Counted from the first letter of the stretch, positions 1-12,600 are shown. The stretch is 64,000 nucleotides of DNA from Silurus meridionalis (GCF_014805685.1 NC_060899.1:14164954-14228953), one strand, 5' to 3'. Notes: generated by a model not told the origin, from the sequence alone. Program-made: numbers and translations.

Positions 1-1
1 A

Positions 2-1201
2 CCCCCTCCCTACAGCTCGGTGGCTTACCCGCGAGGCTCAGCCCACCCAGGTCCAAGTCACATGCTGTCCTCGCAGAGCTCTGACAACTACACCAGCTGC
101 TCCTGCGACTCCTGCTGCCCGTCTTCGCCCTGTAGCTCCTCCCCTTCCTCCGCCCAGCTCACAGACGAAACTGACACAAGCCACACCTCCACGCCATCTC
201 ACAGCGAAGCAGTACCCATTAACTCCGGACATGCCGCAGAGCGCCACCTTGAGACTCTTTCGACGCCGCCTCTTAATGACCCTCTCCCCACTTCCTCGGG
301 AGGAATGATGGTGGACTTGCCAGACTCTGCCCCCCTAGACTGCAATGGCAACAGGACTGTTAAAACAGTCACTCATCCGACAGTTAGCAACAACAACGGG
401 ATCAGTGATGCTGAAGAAAGTGCTAACTCAAACAAAACCTGTAACGTGACTCAAACTAGTAACTCGAATGACGTTCATAACTGCAGCATCAATGAAAGCA
501 CTAATGTACCTCAGAGTAACAATGATATTAGCAGCAAGGGTCGAACGTCCAACCTCAGTCCTACCAGAGACGATAAAACCACCGACTTCGTCGACCTCTT
601 TAATCCACCCAGCAATATTATTCAAAACACTCAAAAATCGTATCCCCCAATCGCCATCCCGTCATCCTCTCCTCCATCCTGTTCCCCCTTGTCGCCAACC
701 TCTCCTTCTCTCCCTCCACCTTTATCCCCAATCTCTGATCCACTAGGCGCCATCTCCGAGCAGCAGACCTCTCCTGTGCAGTGGGTGGAGCCAATGCAGA
801 CACACAATTCAACCCCTTACAGACATTCCAAACCTGCATCTTTTTCACCTGACTTTCTGGAGCCGGAGCGGCGCGATTCGGCGGTCTGCGACCTTGATGT
901 GGACCAAACGCACTTTCAGCAGCGACGCCTTACCGGAGACTCTGGGATTGAGGTTTGCCGTTGCCGGATCAACCACGAGGGGGAGGAAGAGGAAGAGGAG
1001 GAGGAAGATGACGAGGAAGAGGACGAGAGAAATCGTTTAGAGGACAAGCCCAGTCCTGTGACAAGCAATGATTTTCACGACAGTGCCAACTGCTCCATCC
1101 GTGCCCAGCTTTCCCCTTCCGAGCTCGGGGACACGTGCGGGTCGGGCACCACCACTCCGGTGCACAGCGACGCGGTTGTTATAGCCATGGAAACTGTTTG
1201 A
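2..1201 (+). CDS. wbp1l: WW domain-binding protein 1-like (WBP1L/WBP1 family), 3' coding exon, partial
   Basis: An open frame enters from the left edge and reads PPPYSSVAYPRG, so the first window codons already hold a PPPY motif, the WW-domain ligand that defines this family. No ATG start belongs here; upstream exons with the Cys-rich and transmembrane part lie outside. The frame then gives a Cys/Ser segment, TDETDTSHTSTPSHS, a long Ser/Pro/Asn-rich stretch, the family hallmark RRLTGDSGIEVC near codon 310, an acidic Glu/Asp run and the stop at 1199-1201. The hallmark is shared by WBP1L and WBP1. I prefer WBP1L because the next gene is a convergent CYP17A, as in the human WBP1L-CYP17A1 pair; WBP1 is the alternative, since human WBP1 lies near EGR4-FBXO41. 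The region after the hallmark is acidic and unlike the human WBP1L tail I know, so orthology is not certain. Known role: membrane adaptor that binds NEDD4-type ligases through PY motifs. Confidence 0.8.
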   Translation, partial: PPPYSSVAYPRGSAHPGPSHMLSSQSSDNYTSCSCDSCCPSSPCSSSPSSAQLTDETDTSHTSTPSHSEAVPINSGHAAERHLETLSTPPLNDPLPTSSGGMMVDLPDSAPLDCNGNRTVKTVTHPTVSNNNGISDAEESANSNKTCNVTQTSNSNDVHNCSINESTNVPQSNNDISSKGRTSNLSPTRDDKTTDFVDLFNPPSNIIQNTQKSYPPIAIPSSSPPSCSPLSPTSPSLPPPLSPISDPLGAISEQQTSPVQWVEPMQTHNSTPYRHSKPASFSPDFLEPERRDSAVCDLDVDQTHFQQRRLTGDSGIEVCRCRINHEGEEEEEEEEDDEEEDERNRLEDKPSPVTSNDFHDSANCSIRAQLSPSELGDTCGSGTTTPVHSDAVVIAMETV

Positions 1202-1544
1202 CTGACAGACAGGCTGTTGAAATCCGGGGCACGTGAGCCGTGCGTCAGCGGTGCCGAGAGAGCCTTCGGCTACGCAAAAGGGTATTGCCATTTAGTCTGA
1301 GTTCTAAACTAGGCGTGCTGTTGCATTAGGACTGACGTCGTAGGGTGGTGAAAACGTGAAACTCTTACTTAATAGCATAGCATAGGAAGGTCTCTCCAGC
1401 TCTTCCTCGTCCTCTTTCTCCCTCTCATTGTCTCTTTGTCTGTCGTAGGATAAATGTCCTCGGTTCTCCAGCGCTTAAGAAGAAGCCTGTTTTGTGCCGA
1501 CAGAGAGACTGATGTTTGAGCCACACACTCGGGCCTAATCCACA

Positions 1545-1585
<41 letters not shown>

Positions 1586-2024
1586 ATGTACACTGAAACA
1601 CAGTAAACTTTGTGTATGACACTATCTGGGACGGAGACATGGTGGTCCCTCTGTGAACACTTCTGTACTCAGTAGCACATGCAACAACCAACTTTCCTTT
1701 TACATCTCTCTCTTTCTCTCTCTCTCTCTCCGTCTCCCTAGTTCTTTCTCGATCTCTCTCGCCCTCTTTCTTGTTTCTCGCCATCATAGTTCCTGGCGCA
1801 GAATTCGAGATCTAGTCTGTTCTGTTGCTGTGTTGTACATGTCGATAGATTACAAAGTTGCTTGAACAGTAAACATGCAATAACACACTCTAACACACAC
1901 TCTAACACACACACACACATCTGTCCTGGGTTCCTCTGGGTAATGTAGTTCACACTAGGTCAGGCAGCCATTTTGTGCTTGGTGTTATCTGGAGCTTATC
2001 ACCTGAATGTAGGTTCACGCAAGC

Positions 2025-2070
<46 letters not shown>

Positions 2071-2072
2071 GC

Positions 2073-2154
<82 letters not shown>

Positions 2155-2460
2155 CAGACTGCATTCTTCTTGTTTTCCCAGAGTTTCAGAATACCAGCTT
2201 GGCCAAAACAAATGCTGCACCTCAACCATGGAAAAAGAAAAGAAAAACCTCAGGACATCTTTTTTTTTTTTCGTTTGTTACTTTTGTTCTTAATTTTTTT
2301 TTTATTATCACTTTCTTCAGTCTAAATGGGGAAAACACAGAAACAGCATTGCTCATTGGTGACAAAAGCAGCCTAAAGACTCTTCAAACTGCTGAAGATA
2401 AATATTAATACCAGAAATACACGTAATAATATATATATATATATATATATGTAGGTGCAG

Positions 2461-2535
<75 letters not shown>

Positions 2536-3244
2536 TCTGTGAAATAATATATTTTCTAAGCATGCCATGTCATTTGGAGTGCAGCGCTAGAAGCCGGTGT
2601 GTGTGTACAAAAAAATAATCTGTAATCTGCGGCTGAGAGATTGTGTGTGTGTCGACTCTTGTGTTACTATGGCATCAGTACCGAGTTACACTTAGATTAC
2701 TATGGCGTTCCCATGGTGATGCCGTGGCGTTTCTATGACAACTTTCTTTAGTCTGAGCAATAGAGTATGTTTGATGTCCCTGTGAGGTTGTGAAAAGGTG
2801 TGAAAATGTTATTACAAATGACTTTACCACTAAACAAGTCAACAAAATTTTCTGACTTTGAGGTTTTTTTGTGTGTGTATTGCAAAAAATACTTAAAAAA
2901 CTTTAAAAAAAAATTATAATAAAATAATTGTGTACTTTTTTCCCAACACTAATCCTGATCCTTACAGGATTTGATAATCCACCATTTTTACTTATTTTTC
3001 TACATATTTTTCATAGATTTTTAGCCCAAATTTTGCCTAAGAGTAGTATTAAATTTTTTTTTCATTATGAAGAAATATTACTTAAAAGATCCCTTTTCAG
3101 TCAAAAAATATATTTACCTACAGGCCTACATGATTTCCTTGCATGCTATACTGACCTTCTATTTTTGAGTGAAGTTCAAACCTGAAAACACATTGAATAA
3201 ACAAGAATACACTTGACATCGCCACGGATGTCATTGCTTACTGC
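1202..3244. other. WBP1L 3' UTR and convergent intergenic stretch with microsatellites
   Basis: There is no coding potential beyond repeat-driven frames. The stretch probably holds the 3' UTR of the left gene and, on the other strand, the 3' end of the CYP17A gene. It contains (CA)n near 1547-1582, a CT-rich run near 1705-1765, (AC)n near 2034-2058, (TA)n near 2074-2150 and two more (TA)n tracts at 2431-2450 and 2465-2531. The rest is AT-rich. I could not identify one clear poly(A) site. Confidence 0.6.
2030..2531. repeat. (AC)n and three long (TA)n microsatellites
   Basis: (AC)n runs directly into (TA)n at about 2034-2150, followed by TA tracts of about 20 and 67 bp up to 2531. The Tyr-Ile frames seen here are pure microsatellite translations. 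Confidence 0.9.
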
Positions 3245-6200
3245 TCAGTGACGCGGTTTTACTGTGACCGTGTAGCGTTTTGGTTGAAGCACCACTCCAG
3301 AACGGCCATGCAGGTCCGGCAGGGAAGCTCCCCAAGGGACGCTAAAATGAAACTTTTGCAGGAGACAGCTGAGGAACAGGAAGAGCTCGATCCGGGCCAA
3401 TGATTCCCCCACACACACTCTGGGCCCTGCCCCAAATGGAAGGTAACTGGGGGGAGTTATCCTCTTACCCATGCCATCCAGGAACCTGTCTGAGAATGGC
3501 CAAGGAAATTAGAACAGTTCTAGTTAACTGGTGACTCCAGAGCCAAGGCCAGGGATCATTTATGAGCAGCAATATATATAGGGGTGTAATGGTACCTGTA
3601 TTCATATTCACACACGGCTTTTGGTTTTAACGTGCGAAACATAATTAAAATCTGAGTTCCCTCAGGAACGTATTACGTGGCAGACTGCAAGTTTGTTTAG
3701 TCTCCACCTGGGACTTTGAGTGCATTTTTTATTATTAAACAAAAAAAAAAAAAAAACACATCAATGCTAGAAGTATAAAAAAGGAAACTAGAGTTAGCGC
3801 AGTGTCTCTCTAACAGAAATAAGATTTGCTTTGCACATGAATGAAAATGCTAAAGAATCCATAGCGCTATTGTTAGCCGCTAACCAGGAAGTAGCTTGCG
3901 GCTAATTCCTTTGCGTTTTATGTCCAGCTTCAAGAATTTCTATTAAGGAGAAAATCCTGACAATTCCTCATATCAAGGGAATGGATGGATCAAGAATGAA
4001 AGAAATGATGACATCTGTTAAAGAATGCTGAAATAAGCAGAACAGTTAAGTAGAACATATCCATAGAAAATTTTAATTAAATTAATGCAATTCACTTTTT
4101 TATTAAATTGAATTGCATTAATTTGATCTATTCAATTAATTTTTTTTTTTATATTATACAAAAAATGTTTATATTGTATAAGGAAGTCAGGTGTGGTAGA
4201 GAAGTATGTGAGGGTGGTGCAGGACATGTGCAGTGTGACAGCAGTGAAGTCTGCAGCAGGAATGACAGACTGGTTCTAAATGGAGGTTGGACTGCATCAA
4301 GAATCAGCTCTGAGCCCTTTCCTGTTTGCAGTGGTGATGGACAGGTTGACAGACAAAGTCAGACAGTAGACTTCATGGACTATGATGTTTGCGGATGATA
4401 TTGTGATTTGTGGTGATAGTAGTGAGCAGGTTGATAAGAGCCTGGAGAGGTGGAGGTACGTGCTGGAGAGAACGGGAACGAAAGGCAGTAGGAGTAAGAC
4501 AGAGTACATGTGTGTGAATGAGAGGGAGGGCAGTGGAGTGGTGAGACCTGCTGTGTTTTATGGTATAGAGACAGTGGCAGTGACTAAAAGACAGGAGGTG
4601 GAGCTGGAGGAAGCAGAGCTGAAGATGTTGAGATTTTCATTGGGATTGATGACGATGGACAGGATCAGAAACAAGTTTATAGAGGGACAGCGCATGTAGG
4701 ACGTTTTGGAAACAGAGAGTGAGGCGTGATTGAGATGGTTTGGACATGGAGTATATTGATAGAATAATGCTGAGGATGGAGCCACCAGGAAGGTGGAAAA
4801 GGAAGGCCAAGGAGGAGGTTTTTGAAGGGGGTGAAGGAAGACATGTAGGTAGTTAATTTCAAAAGAGGCAGATGTAGAGGAAAGGGGGGTGTGTGAAGAC
4901 AGATGATCCGCTGTGGCCCCCTAATGGGAGCAGCCGAAAGAAGAAGAAGAAGAAGAAGAAAAAATATTATTTTATAAACATAAAAATAAATGTAAATAAT
5001 TAACCATGCAGGCATTTTATTTTTAAATTGATTTAAAAATGTAAACTTTTGATGTTCACAAATGTTAATAATAATAAACTGCGTTAATAAAAATGACTTA
5101 AAAACCAAGTTGCAAACCGAACCCTGAATTTTGTGTACTGTTACACCCCCAATTTATATATAAAGTCAGCTACAATGACTTAGGGCATGAATTGCAATGA
5201 ACACTTGTATGTTAACATTCCCATCTGTGAACAGCTGATAACCTCAGCAATGAAGACACCTAGATAAGGATGGGTTCCTCTCAAGGTTTTTTCTTCATAT
5301 TATATTAGGGTTTTCGCCTGCCACTTTAAAATAAATTTGTAATTTATTAATTTATCTAAAGCTGCTTTGAGACAATGTACATTTTTAAAAATGCTATAAA
5401 AAATATATAGAATTTAATTAAAGACGAGCGAATACACAATGTATAAATATAGCATACATAATACTATTGATAACCTTTAATAAACACAAATAATGAGTTA
5501 TTCACACTAAATTGAATGAAACAATGCTAAATTATGCAATTTCTGCTGACCTCAGAATGACAGGCTACTGTAAACATTTAATAACTTTCTCAGTAACGTG
5601 AGCTGTGTGTACCTGGTCTGAATTGATCTGGTTGTTCCCAGTGTTTTGGGTCGTGGTGGATTGCCCAGATGTTCACCAAGACTCTCGTTCCTTTAGGAAC
5701 ATCATGACCTCCTAAACTGCAAAAGGCAGGAGATTTGGCTGTTTCTGAGATTTGACAGTGAATATTCTTTTACATAAAATAATTCACTAGCACTAGTGTT
5801 GCTTAGCATACAGCTCTGGACAATTTTTAAAAATCAATTTAATAAAATAATGCCTGGCTCTCATAGGATTTCAAGAAATGCCAGAATCTGGTCATTTCCA
5901 AGTTCATAAGTTTTAAATGTCTAACAAATTTGTAATTTCTGAGAATTGAAACTTTGCTGTATTCATGCAGTATTTTGTTTCTAATGTTAGCGATCAGATT
6001 TAGATTTGCATTCCAGTCGTATCTATAATCTTTGCATCACCATGGTAACCAGAAGTTGGTCCTCTTTGGTGGCACTACTGGTCTCTGCAGCATTGCCATG
6101 GTTACCTTGTGTCCTGCATAGCAACATGAGGGATGAGGATAGGACTGGCAGGGCGAATTCTCATAACCTCGCACAACACACTCTCCAGGAATGGCAAACC

Positions 6201-9200
6201 CGTCCTGTCACTCAAAGAAGGGCGTCGCTCTCTGCCCACACACTCATCCAGCTCAGCGTGAAGACGTTCTTGCACCTTCAGCAGAGCGGTAAGAATGTAG
6301 TGTTTTTAGAATACATGTTTCAACATTGTGTTTATGAGCTGTGTTCAAGTGCGTTTTTATACTTCTGGATAGTGCAGTAAGAAGGCTATAGTCCAGAGTA
6401 ATGTAGTGGATGTTGTCTCCACACCGGCTCCAAATGCTTCAGCTGCTGTCATCAAAATGTGATCGTCTGTCACACCATCCTTACCACCTGACCCACTCAG
6501 GAGAGCATCTAGGAGGTCACGTGGTTCCCCGGGTGTGAAAGTCATCTGCCAGGATTGATGCAATTGAAGTTAAGACATATTATGATTTTGATTGAATACC
6601 AACAGAAGTCAATTTTCTCACAAAAACATCAAACAAAATAAACACAAACAAGTACTGATTTGTGTGGTCCAAGCATCCTTTGCAAATGGTAGCCCTAATG
6701 GCCAGTTTTTCCAAAATACCTAGAAAACTAAGTTACTTGGAGACTGTAGTTGGACTTTATTTGTAAGATACTGTTCTTGTTTCCTGACATTTTCTCATTG
6801 CTAACCCAGTAAAAAGTTTTCATGCTTCAAGGAGGTAAATATACACCAGTTATCACAGTTCCCTACATTAAAGCGATTAAAAATAACATAATTCCAACTT
6901 TCCACTTGCCAGTTAAATCAAGCAGTAATCATCAGAAATCCAATTACAGGAAATCCTATTACAAGGATGCAATCTACCAAATTTCAACTTGATTGGACTT
7001 GTACTGTAGTTTCAATGAACCCCCTGTTTAATGGATAAACTTAAAATCCTTTCCAGGAAACACTTTTTAAGTTTTGTACAAATTTATGAGTTATATCGGT
7101 TGACTAAAGTTGGATTGTAAAAGGAAAATGACAAACAGTTCTGGAAAAATATCTCTAATTGCCCAAATGTGTGGGTGACAGTTTATGTTTCACCTTGTGC
7201 TCCTCCAGTTTTGTGGTGAGTAATTTGTCTCTGATGAACACACACTGTCTCAGTTTGGCCAAGTCCTTATTGGGAAAAATCTGTGAAAATATGTACAAAA
7301 TATCCATTTTGAAATCACTTCAAAAATTACACAATGAGGGATTTAAAAAACAAACAAACATAAAAACCCAATATATATAAAAGCCCTGACTTTTTTCTTA
7401 GAAGGAATTTGTTGAAAACAGCTCTACACAAGTTCCACACAAATCTCGATATTACAGTGAGTTAAAAGTACATGTAAATTAAGCTACAAACCTGTAACCA
7501 AGGAAATATATCCACCAGGTTTCCACGAGCAATGGTCTGCACAATACCATCATTATAATCTATGACCTGCTGGAGCTCAGGGTCGTGAGGCTCATAGGTC
7601 GACCCAAAAACCAGCCTGCATACCACGTTAGTTACGGCTCGCATAAGGATCGGACCCATATCCACAGCCTGACCCCTGCAGGCCTGCAGGTCCGAACACA
7701 GGTTATCTGCAGCATCTAATACTGCAAACACAAAAAACATGATGTGGTTCAATATTTTTTTACCTCTGGCAAGTTTAATCGCGTTTTTTTTATAATATAA
7801 TCATATTACTAAATGTACTGAGGTAGCTAATTATAATTAACACTAGCTAATATGTGGCTTGTTTTAGTATCTAGCTAATATGTTGGCTTGTGGACATAAT
7901 AATACAATTTAGAAATAACTTCATATTTGCAGCTAGATACTAAGTTAGCTTGTTTGCTAGCTAATGTTCTATATATAGTTACGTTTTTTTCAAGCTTCTT
8001 TGAAGTCTTAGCTAGGTTAAATTGTTAGCATAAAGTTTATTCAGCTAGTTTTTCTTACTCTTTTCTGTTGAAATACGTTTTAACATAGCCCACTGCTAGC
8101 AGTTTTTTAAATAGACACTTATACAACATTTCTCTGTAAATATTAACTCAATTCTGATTGGTCAGATGCCATTGACGATATACTGTGGCAGAAGCTCTGA
8201 CAGAAATTTGACTGCAAATCAAAGATTTATATCTACAGTGTATGAACAAAAGTTTCTAGACACCCATTGATGTGTACTTTTTGAACATCCCAGTTCACAT
8301 TAAGTTCCTATTTGCTCTTATAAAAACCTGATGTTCCACTAGATTTTGGAGTGTGCTTGTGGAGGTTTGAGCTCATTCAGAAACAAGGGTTTTAAAAAAA
8401 GTCAGGTACTGATGGAGGTGAGTTGAGGAGGCCTGGGGTGCAGTCAGCATTTCAATTCATCCCAAAGGTGTTCGATAGGTTTAAGTTTGAAAGCTCTATA
8501 GCAGGAGATCTTCCACTTCAATCCAGGTTTGGGTCCCATAGTTCAGGTGAGTGGAAAATTTGATTTTATTGCATGCAATAGTTTTACACAATTTCTGTGT
8601 AAGATCTTTGGGGAAGAATCAATTATGGCTGGAAAAGTCAGGTACTTGCATCCATGTTATTATTCTGTGCCACAATACAGTATGTTCTCCCACATATCTA
8701 CCCATGTTTTCCATTAGGAGGTTATTTAATGGGATTTCTTAGGACATTACATGTAACAATTTATGACCATTGGATAAATAATTAGACACATAATTGTTAA
8801 CATGATTGTTCTAGGAGGTTCAGGTTTCATTCCTTACACAATACTATTAATGAATAATTAAGTATGTTATAAGAAATACATGATGTACAATTAAATGTGT
8901 AGAAATTTTCTCATTCTGTGTGTGTGTGTGTGCATGTGTGTGTGTGTCAGAGGTGGCAAAAGTACACACATCCTTCACTTAAGTAGAAGTACAGATACTA
9001 ATGTTTTAAAATCTTTTGGTAAAAGTTGAAGTACTTAATTTTAGCTTAAGTTAAAGTAAAAAAGTTTTGGTCCTGACATGTACTTAAGTAAAAAGTAACC
9101 ATTACTACAACCTGTTTTAGGTAACGCTGGTAACTGGACCTCACATCATATTAATATTAGGGCTATCAATCGATCACAAATATTTCATCGTGATTAATTG

Positions 9201-9879
9201 CATGATTGTCATGAGTTAACTCACGATTAATTGCAACCTTATTGCACATTTTTATCTGTTCTAAATGTACCTTAAATTAATACGTTTCAGATTTTTAATA
9301 CTCATAATAAACATGGGCATCGATAAATATTGATACTTTATGCAAATGTATGTTAATTATTAATGAAACCAAACTCAACATAGAGCATCGAGGCAAAATA
9401 TTCTTGTAAATGTTTTAAAGTAATTATGGTGTTTTATATTACGTTAATCATCAGGACACCAAGCGGAACCTTTGCTATGTTTCCACAAGGACGGTTAATG
9501 AGGTGCTTTTCAAGTTTTCTATTTATATATGTATTATGGCTGTGAGGCCAGTATTCACTGAGATTCCGGTTGTTTAATTTGTGTCTGGGAATAGAGATGA
9601 CAGAGACACCAGTGGTAGATTGCCGCACAATGACAGGAAATAGGTGGTTAAGCTGAAAACGGCGTCCAATGAGAAGAAAAAATAGACATGTTACCAAATA
9701 GATTCAAACTAAAGCATTGAGTCTGGTTTGAAAATGCAAGAAATAGAGAGTACAGATATTTGTGTAAAAATTTAATTTATGGAAATAAAAAGTTAAAGTT
9801 AAAAAAGTTAAATAGTGAAGTAAAGTAACTGACACCAGTTAAGTAAAGTAACATGGGATTTGTATTGTTCCAACCTCTG

Positions 9880-9943
<64 letters not shown>

Positions 9944-11561
9944 ATACCAATAGTCTGGAGCTTGCTGGAGCCCTCCCCAAACAGTGCAAAGGAGGACTGC
10001 ACTAGTCTGCGGTGAGTCCTCCACAGTGTGTTGTAGTCTGCAAACGCAATATCCTTCCCTCCACGAGTCAGCACGTCTGTGGTAACCTTGAAGGAGGACA
10101 AGGTTTCACGGGATGATGATTTGTGTGTGTTTTGGTGATGTTATGTTTGTGTAGACAGTAGGGCAGTGTTTACTTGGTGGTAAAAAATGTAGAACTAAGG
10201 TCATTGTTGTATATTTTTGTTTTTATCTTAGATGTAAAATCTACTGCTGTACTAAATTGAAATTGAAAATTTAGTTTTATTATTCATTCAGCAATATGAT
10301 GAATATATGATTATAAATATGAATATGAATGACTTCGGTAATACATACTTTATAACTTACAGTGCATTTTCCTCTGCATTATAAAGATCCATGTACATCT
10401 TAAATGCTTACTTTTCTCAAGTTTGTATGTTTATGAACACCCGATTTAGAATTTATTTTTGGATAGAAATAGAAATGGTTATAAAAATGTTATAAAATGC
10501 TTTTGAGCTCTGTAAGTGGGGAGTGGTAGCTCAGTGGTTAAGGTGCTGGGTTACTGATCGGAAGGTTGGGGGTTCAAGCCCCGGTATGGGCCCTTGAGCA
10601 AGGCCCTTAACCCTTTGTGCTCTAGGGGTGGTGTATCATGGCCGACCCTGCGCACTGACTCCAGCCTCTGAGCAAGCTGGGATATATGAAGAACGAATTT
10701 CACGGTGCTGTAATGTATATGTGACAAATAAAGGCTATTCTTCTATAATGAGCAGAACTTACCAATATTCACTTACAATTGATGCTATACTTTTCTAAGT
10801 CTTTCTTGTACAGACCGCAAAGAGTATTATCTGTATAGTGCCTTTAACTACAGACGAAGAAGCTTTACAAAAATCACAAAGGAGATTTGGAGCCCTAATA
10901 CACAAAGGTGGAGGTGAAGAGAAAAGGGAATCTGTCATCTTCTAGTGGGATTATAAATAATTTTATCATACAGATGTTGAACAAAGACATGGAGCACTAT
11001 GTGTTTTTTCAGCACAAGCTGATTGTCCTGGGATAAGCACAAGAAAATGAGTATGATTCAGGGAGCAGAGTATTAATTTACACTATTTACATTTACTCTT
11101 GTTCAATTTTACTCAGGAAATCATTTTGATTTGTACTTTGTATGGTATAATTTCCCAAAACTCACCACAAACAAAGCCATTCTGTGAACTTTAAAAAGCT
11201 CCAAGCAACAATACTTTGTGCTCACCATTTTGGGCCGTCCGGCGAAGTCTTTGCCCCTGTGCAGCAGCACATCTTTGGCCAACGTCACTTCGCTCACCAC
11301 CAGCGTGTAATGCGGCCCCATGTAGAGGCTGAAGAGCGACCCGTATCTGATGGCCAGCTTGGAAAAAAACAGATGTGGAGGAAGAGGTGAGCGCAGGTGC
11401 AGCAGGCTGCCTAGGATGGGAACGCTTGGCAAACACGGCATCGCCGTGACACCTCCGGAAATCTGGCGCCATCCCAGAGTGCACTTCAACATAAAATAAA
11501 GCAATAAAACAGCAATGCAGAACAGTGTCAGAGTATCAGTAGTGCTGAGAATGCTGTCCAT
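3245..11561 (-). CDS. cyp17a: Cytochrome P450 family 17 subfamily A (steroid 17-alpha-hydroxylase type), complete
   Basis: Eight exons, all GT-AG with closing phases: 11226-11561, 9948-10086, 7492-7721, 7194-7280, 6363-6545, 6106-6275, 5613-5716, 3245-3489; 497 aa. The start at 11561 (MDSILST) precedes a hydrophobic anchor; an in-frame upstream ATG at 11600 is less likely. Visible features: proline-rich hinge [17 protein letters not shown], the family segment RAVTNVVC, I-helix GAGVETTST with catalytic Thr near 308, K-helix ExxR as EVMR (361-364), and haem loop [10 protein letters not shown] with Cys near 442. All catalytic signatures are intact. By family, an ER-membrane monooxygenase acting on pregnenolone and progesterone. 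Fish carry cyp17a1 (hydroxylase plus 17,20-lyase) and cyp17a2 (mainly hydroxylase); I cannot decide between them by eye. It is convergent with the WBP1L-like gene. Confidence 0.9.
4181..4966 (+). mobile_element. Non-LTR retrotransposon (LINE) 3' fragment, internally deleted, in CYP17A intron 7
   Basis: Lies antisense to the P450 gene. Broken frames encode reverse-transcriptase pieces: [17 protein letters not shown] read across frameshifts, the catalytic [13 protein letters not shown] (4382-4425), [31 protein letters not shown], then [20 protein letters not shown]. The join between EREGSG and the FYGIETV part skips a segment normally present between them, so it is internally deleted as well as 5'-truncated. 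The 3' end is a simple AAG repeat (4936-4962) after GATCCGCTGTGGCCCC, the usual terminus of this family. An RTE-like clade is likely but not proven. Confidence 0.75.
5230..5400 (+). repeat. Dispersed repeat with 'GGTTCCTCTCAAGGTTT' core, copy 1
   Basis: The core at 5274-5290 and the 'AAAGCTGCTTTGAGACAATG' end match a second copy at 47600-47830. This repeat type is widespread in fish genomes; its origin (LINE tail or SINE) is not resolved here. Confidence 0.55.
8230..8660. mobile_element. MITE-like non-autonomous DNA element, copy 1 (CYP17A intron 2)
   Basis: Starts 'CAGTGTATGAACAAAAGTTT' followed by 'CTAGACACCC', and carries 'TTGTGGAGGTTTGAGCTCATT', 'AGGAGGCCTGGGGTGCAGTC' and 'AAGGTGTTCGATAGGTTTAAG'. 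Copy 2 at 48870-49115 has the same order of motifs. The far end is degraded. Confidence 0.6.
8945..9865. mobile_element. hAT-type repeat 'CAGAGGTGG...AGTAAAAGT' with a nested 'GATTAATTGCA' repeat
   Basis: A left end at 8948 (CAGAGGTGGCAAAAGTACAC) and a right-end-like 'TTAAGTAAAGTAACATGG' near 9838-9856 bracket AT-rich DNA. Inside, about 9155-9250 resembles another common fish repeat built on 'ATCGTGATTAATTGCATGAT'. Related partial copies sit at 41330-41470 and 62515-62625. Boundaries are approximate. Confidence 0.45.
9881..9940. repeat. (GT)n microsatellite beside a CYP17A exon
   Basis: About 60 bp of pure GT on the plus strand lies a few bases past the 5' splice site of CYP17A exon 2 on the coding strand (exon end 9948), so the intron begins GTATAAA then (CA)n. 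Confidence 0.9.
10515..10745 (+). mobile_element. tRNA-derived SINE, near full length, in CYP17A intron 1
   Basis: Begins GGGAGTGGTAGCTCAGTGG (pol III A box), followed by TTACTGATCGGAAGGTTGG and a B-box-like GGTTCAAGCC. Next come CTTGAGCAAGGCCCTTAACC, a body ending near CACGGTGCTGTAATG, and an AAATAAAGG tail. It is the best-preserved of six or more copies in the window. Confidence 0.85.
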
Positions 11562-11720
11562 GATGACTCTGTATATGTGGATCAAGTGTATAGATATCAA
11601 TGTGTAGAGAGTCTGTGTGGAATGAGGAAATCAAGGCTCCAGCTCACAGCATTTATGATGCAGAAAGAGGTGGGATATTTGCACAGCCTTGGTCAGGGGT
11701 TAAAGGTCACGGAGACCCTG
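11562..11720 (-). promoter_or_regulatory. CYP17A upstream region with NR5A1-like site
   Basis: TAAAGGTCA at 11701-11709 differs by one base from the consensus TCAAGGTCA bound by NR5A1 (SF-1), the usual activator of CYP17 genes. A second partial match, TCAAGGCTC, lies near 11629. Motif-level evidence only; no TATA box is convincing. Confidence 0.3.
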
Positions 11721-12527
11721 AGGGCCACTGAACTGATAATAAATCTGCTAATGTGGTCTAATTACAAGAAGTTATGTAAATACATGAACATATCAGTGTA
11801 AAAAAAAAAGCTTGCATACATACATACATACATACATACATACATACATACATAAAAATGAATTGATACATAATATACAAGGAATTCTTTATTCTATTAT
11901 TTAAAAAATCTTATATGTTTTTCAATAATTTGCAAAGTGCTTTTATGGGAAATACCTTTTTTCCAGATTTCTGTAGATTTAAAGTTATTCTGTAGAAAAT
12001 GATTTGTGAATAATTTATTCACTTTTTAATTTACAATCATATTTCATTCATTTACAATTCATATATCTGGTCTTACAAAATGTTTTATCGGAATTTGATC
12101 CACATTAAAGCTAAAAAACGGTTGCACAGATTCTGTACATATAAAAAAAAAAGTATATATAAAGACTTATCAGATGCTACTGCAATACATAAAATGAACT
12201 CTTTCTTTATTATTCTTTTATTCCACATCAGATTTAAGAAATATTTTGGTTATATGCCTTTTCGCCAGGCACATGTGGCTTGTTTTTTCCTTTTTGTATA
12301 AAAATGTTCTCATATTTAAATGTAATAGAGCGCTATAAAATGTTCTATATTTAATCAGTGCTTGGAGGTTTCTGCTTAATGACTTTTAAAGCTTTCCTTT
12401 TCCTTTTCTCTTCTGCTTCATGTAAGAACCGTGTGGACTTTTGACGCACGTTCTTATGACTGTTGATGCATTTGTGCCAGATTTGCTTTCTTAGTCAAGG
12501 GCATGTAATCTCATAGCCAAGGACTCA

Positions 12528-12533
12528 CACACA

Positions 12534-12600
<67 letters not shown>
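12528..12600. repeat. (CA)n microsatellite
   Basis: About 70 bp of CA with one T interruption near its start. Confidence 0.9.

Noticed and set aside
1950..2568. Open frames made of Tyr-Ile or His-Thr repeats
   Set aside because: They are translations of (TA)n and (CA)n microsatellites, open in several frames and on both strands.
4677..5108. 143-residue minus-strand frame
   Set aside because: Runs antisense to the LINE fragment and its AAG tail.
10515..10600. Possible tRNA gene with A and B boxes
   Set aside because: The tRNA-like head is joined to a SINE body and tail and is repeated across the window; no complete cloverleaf.
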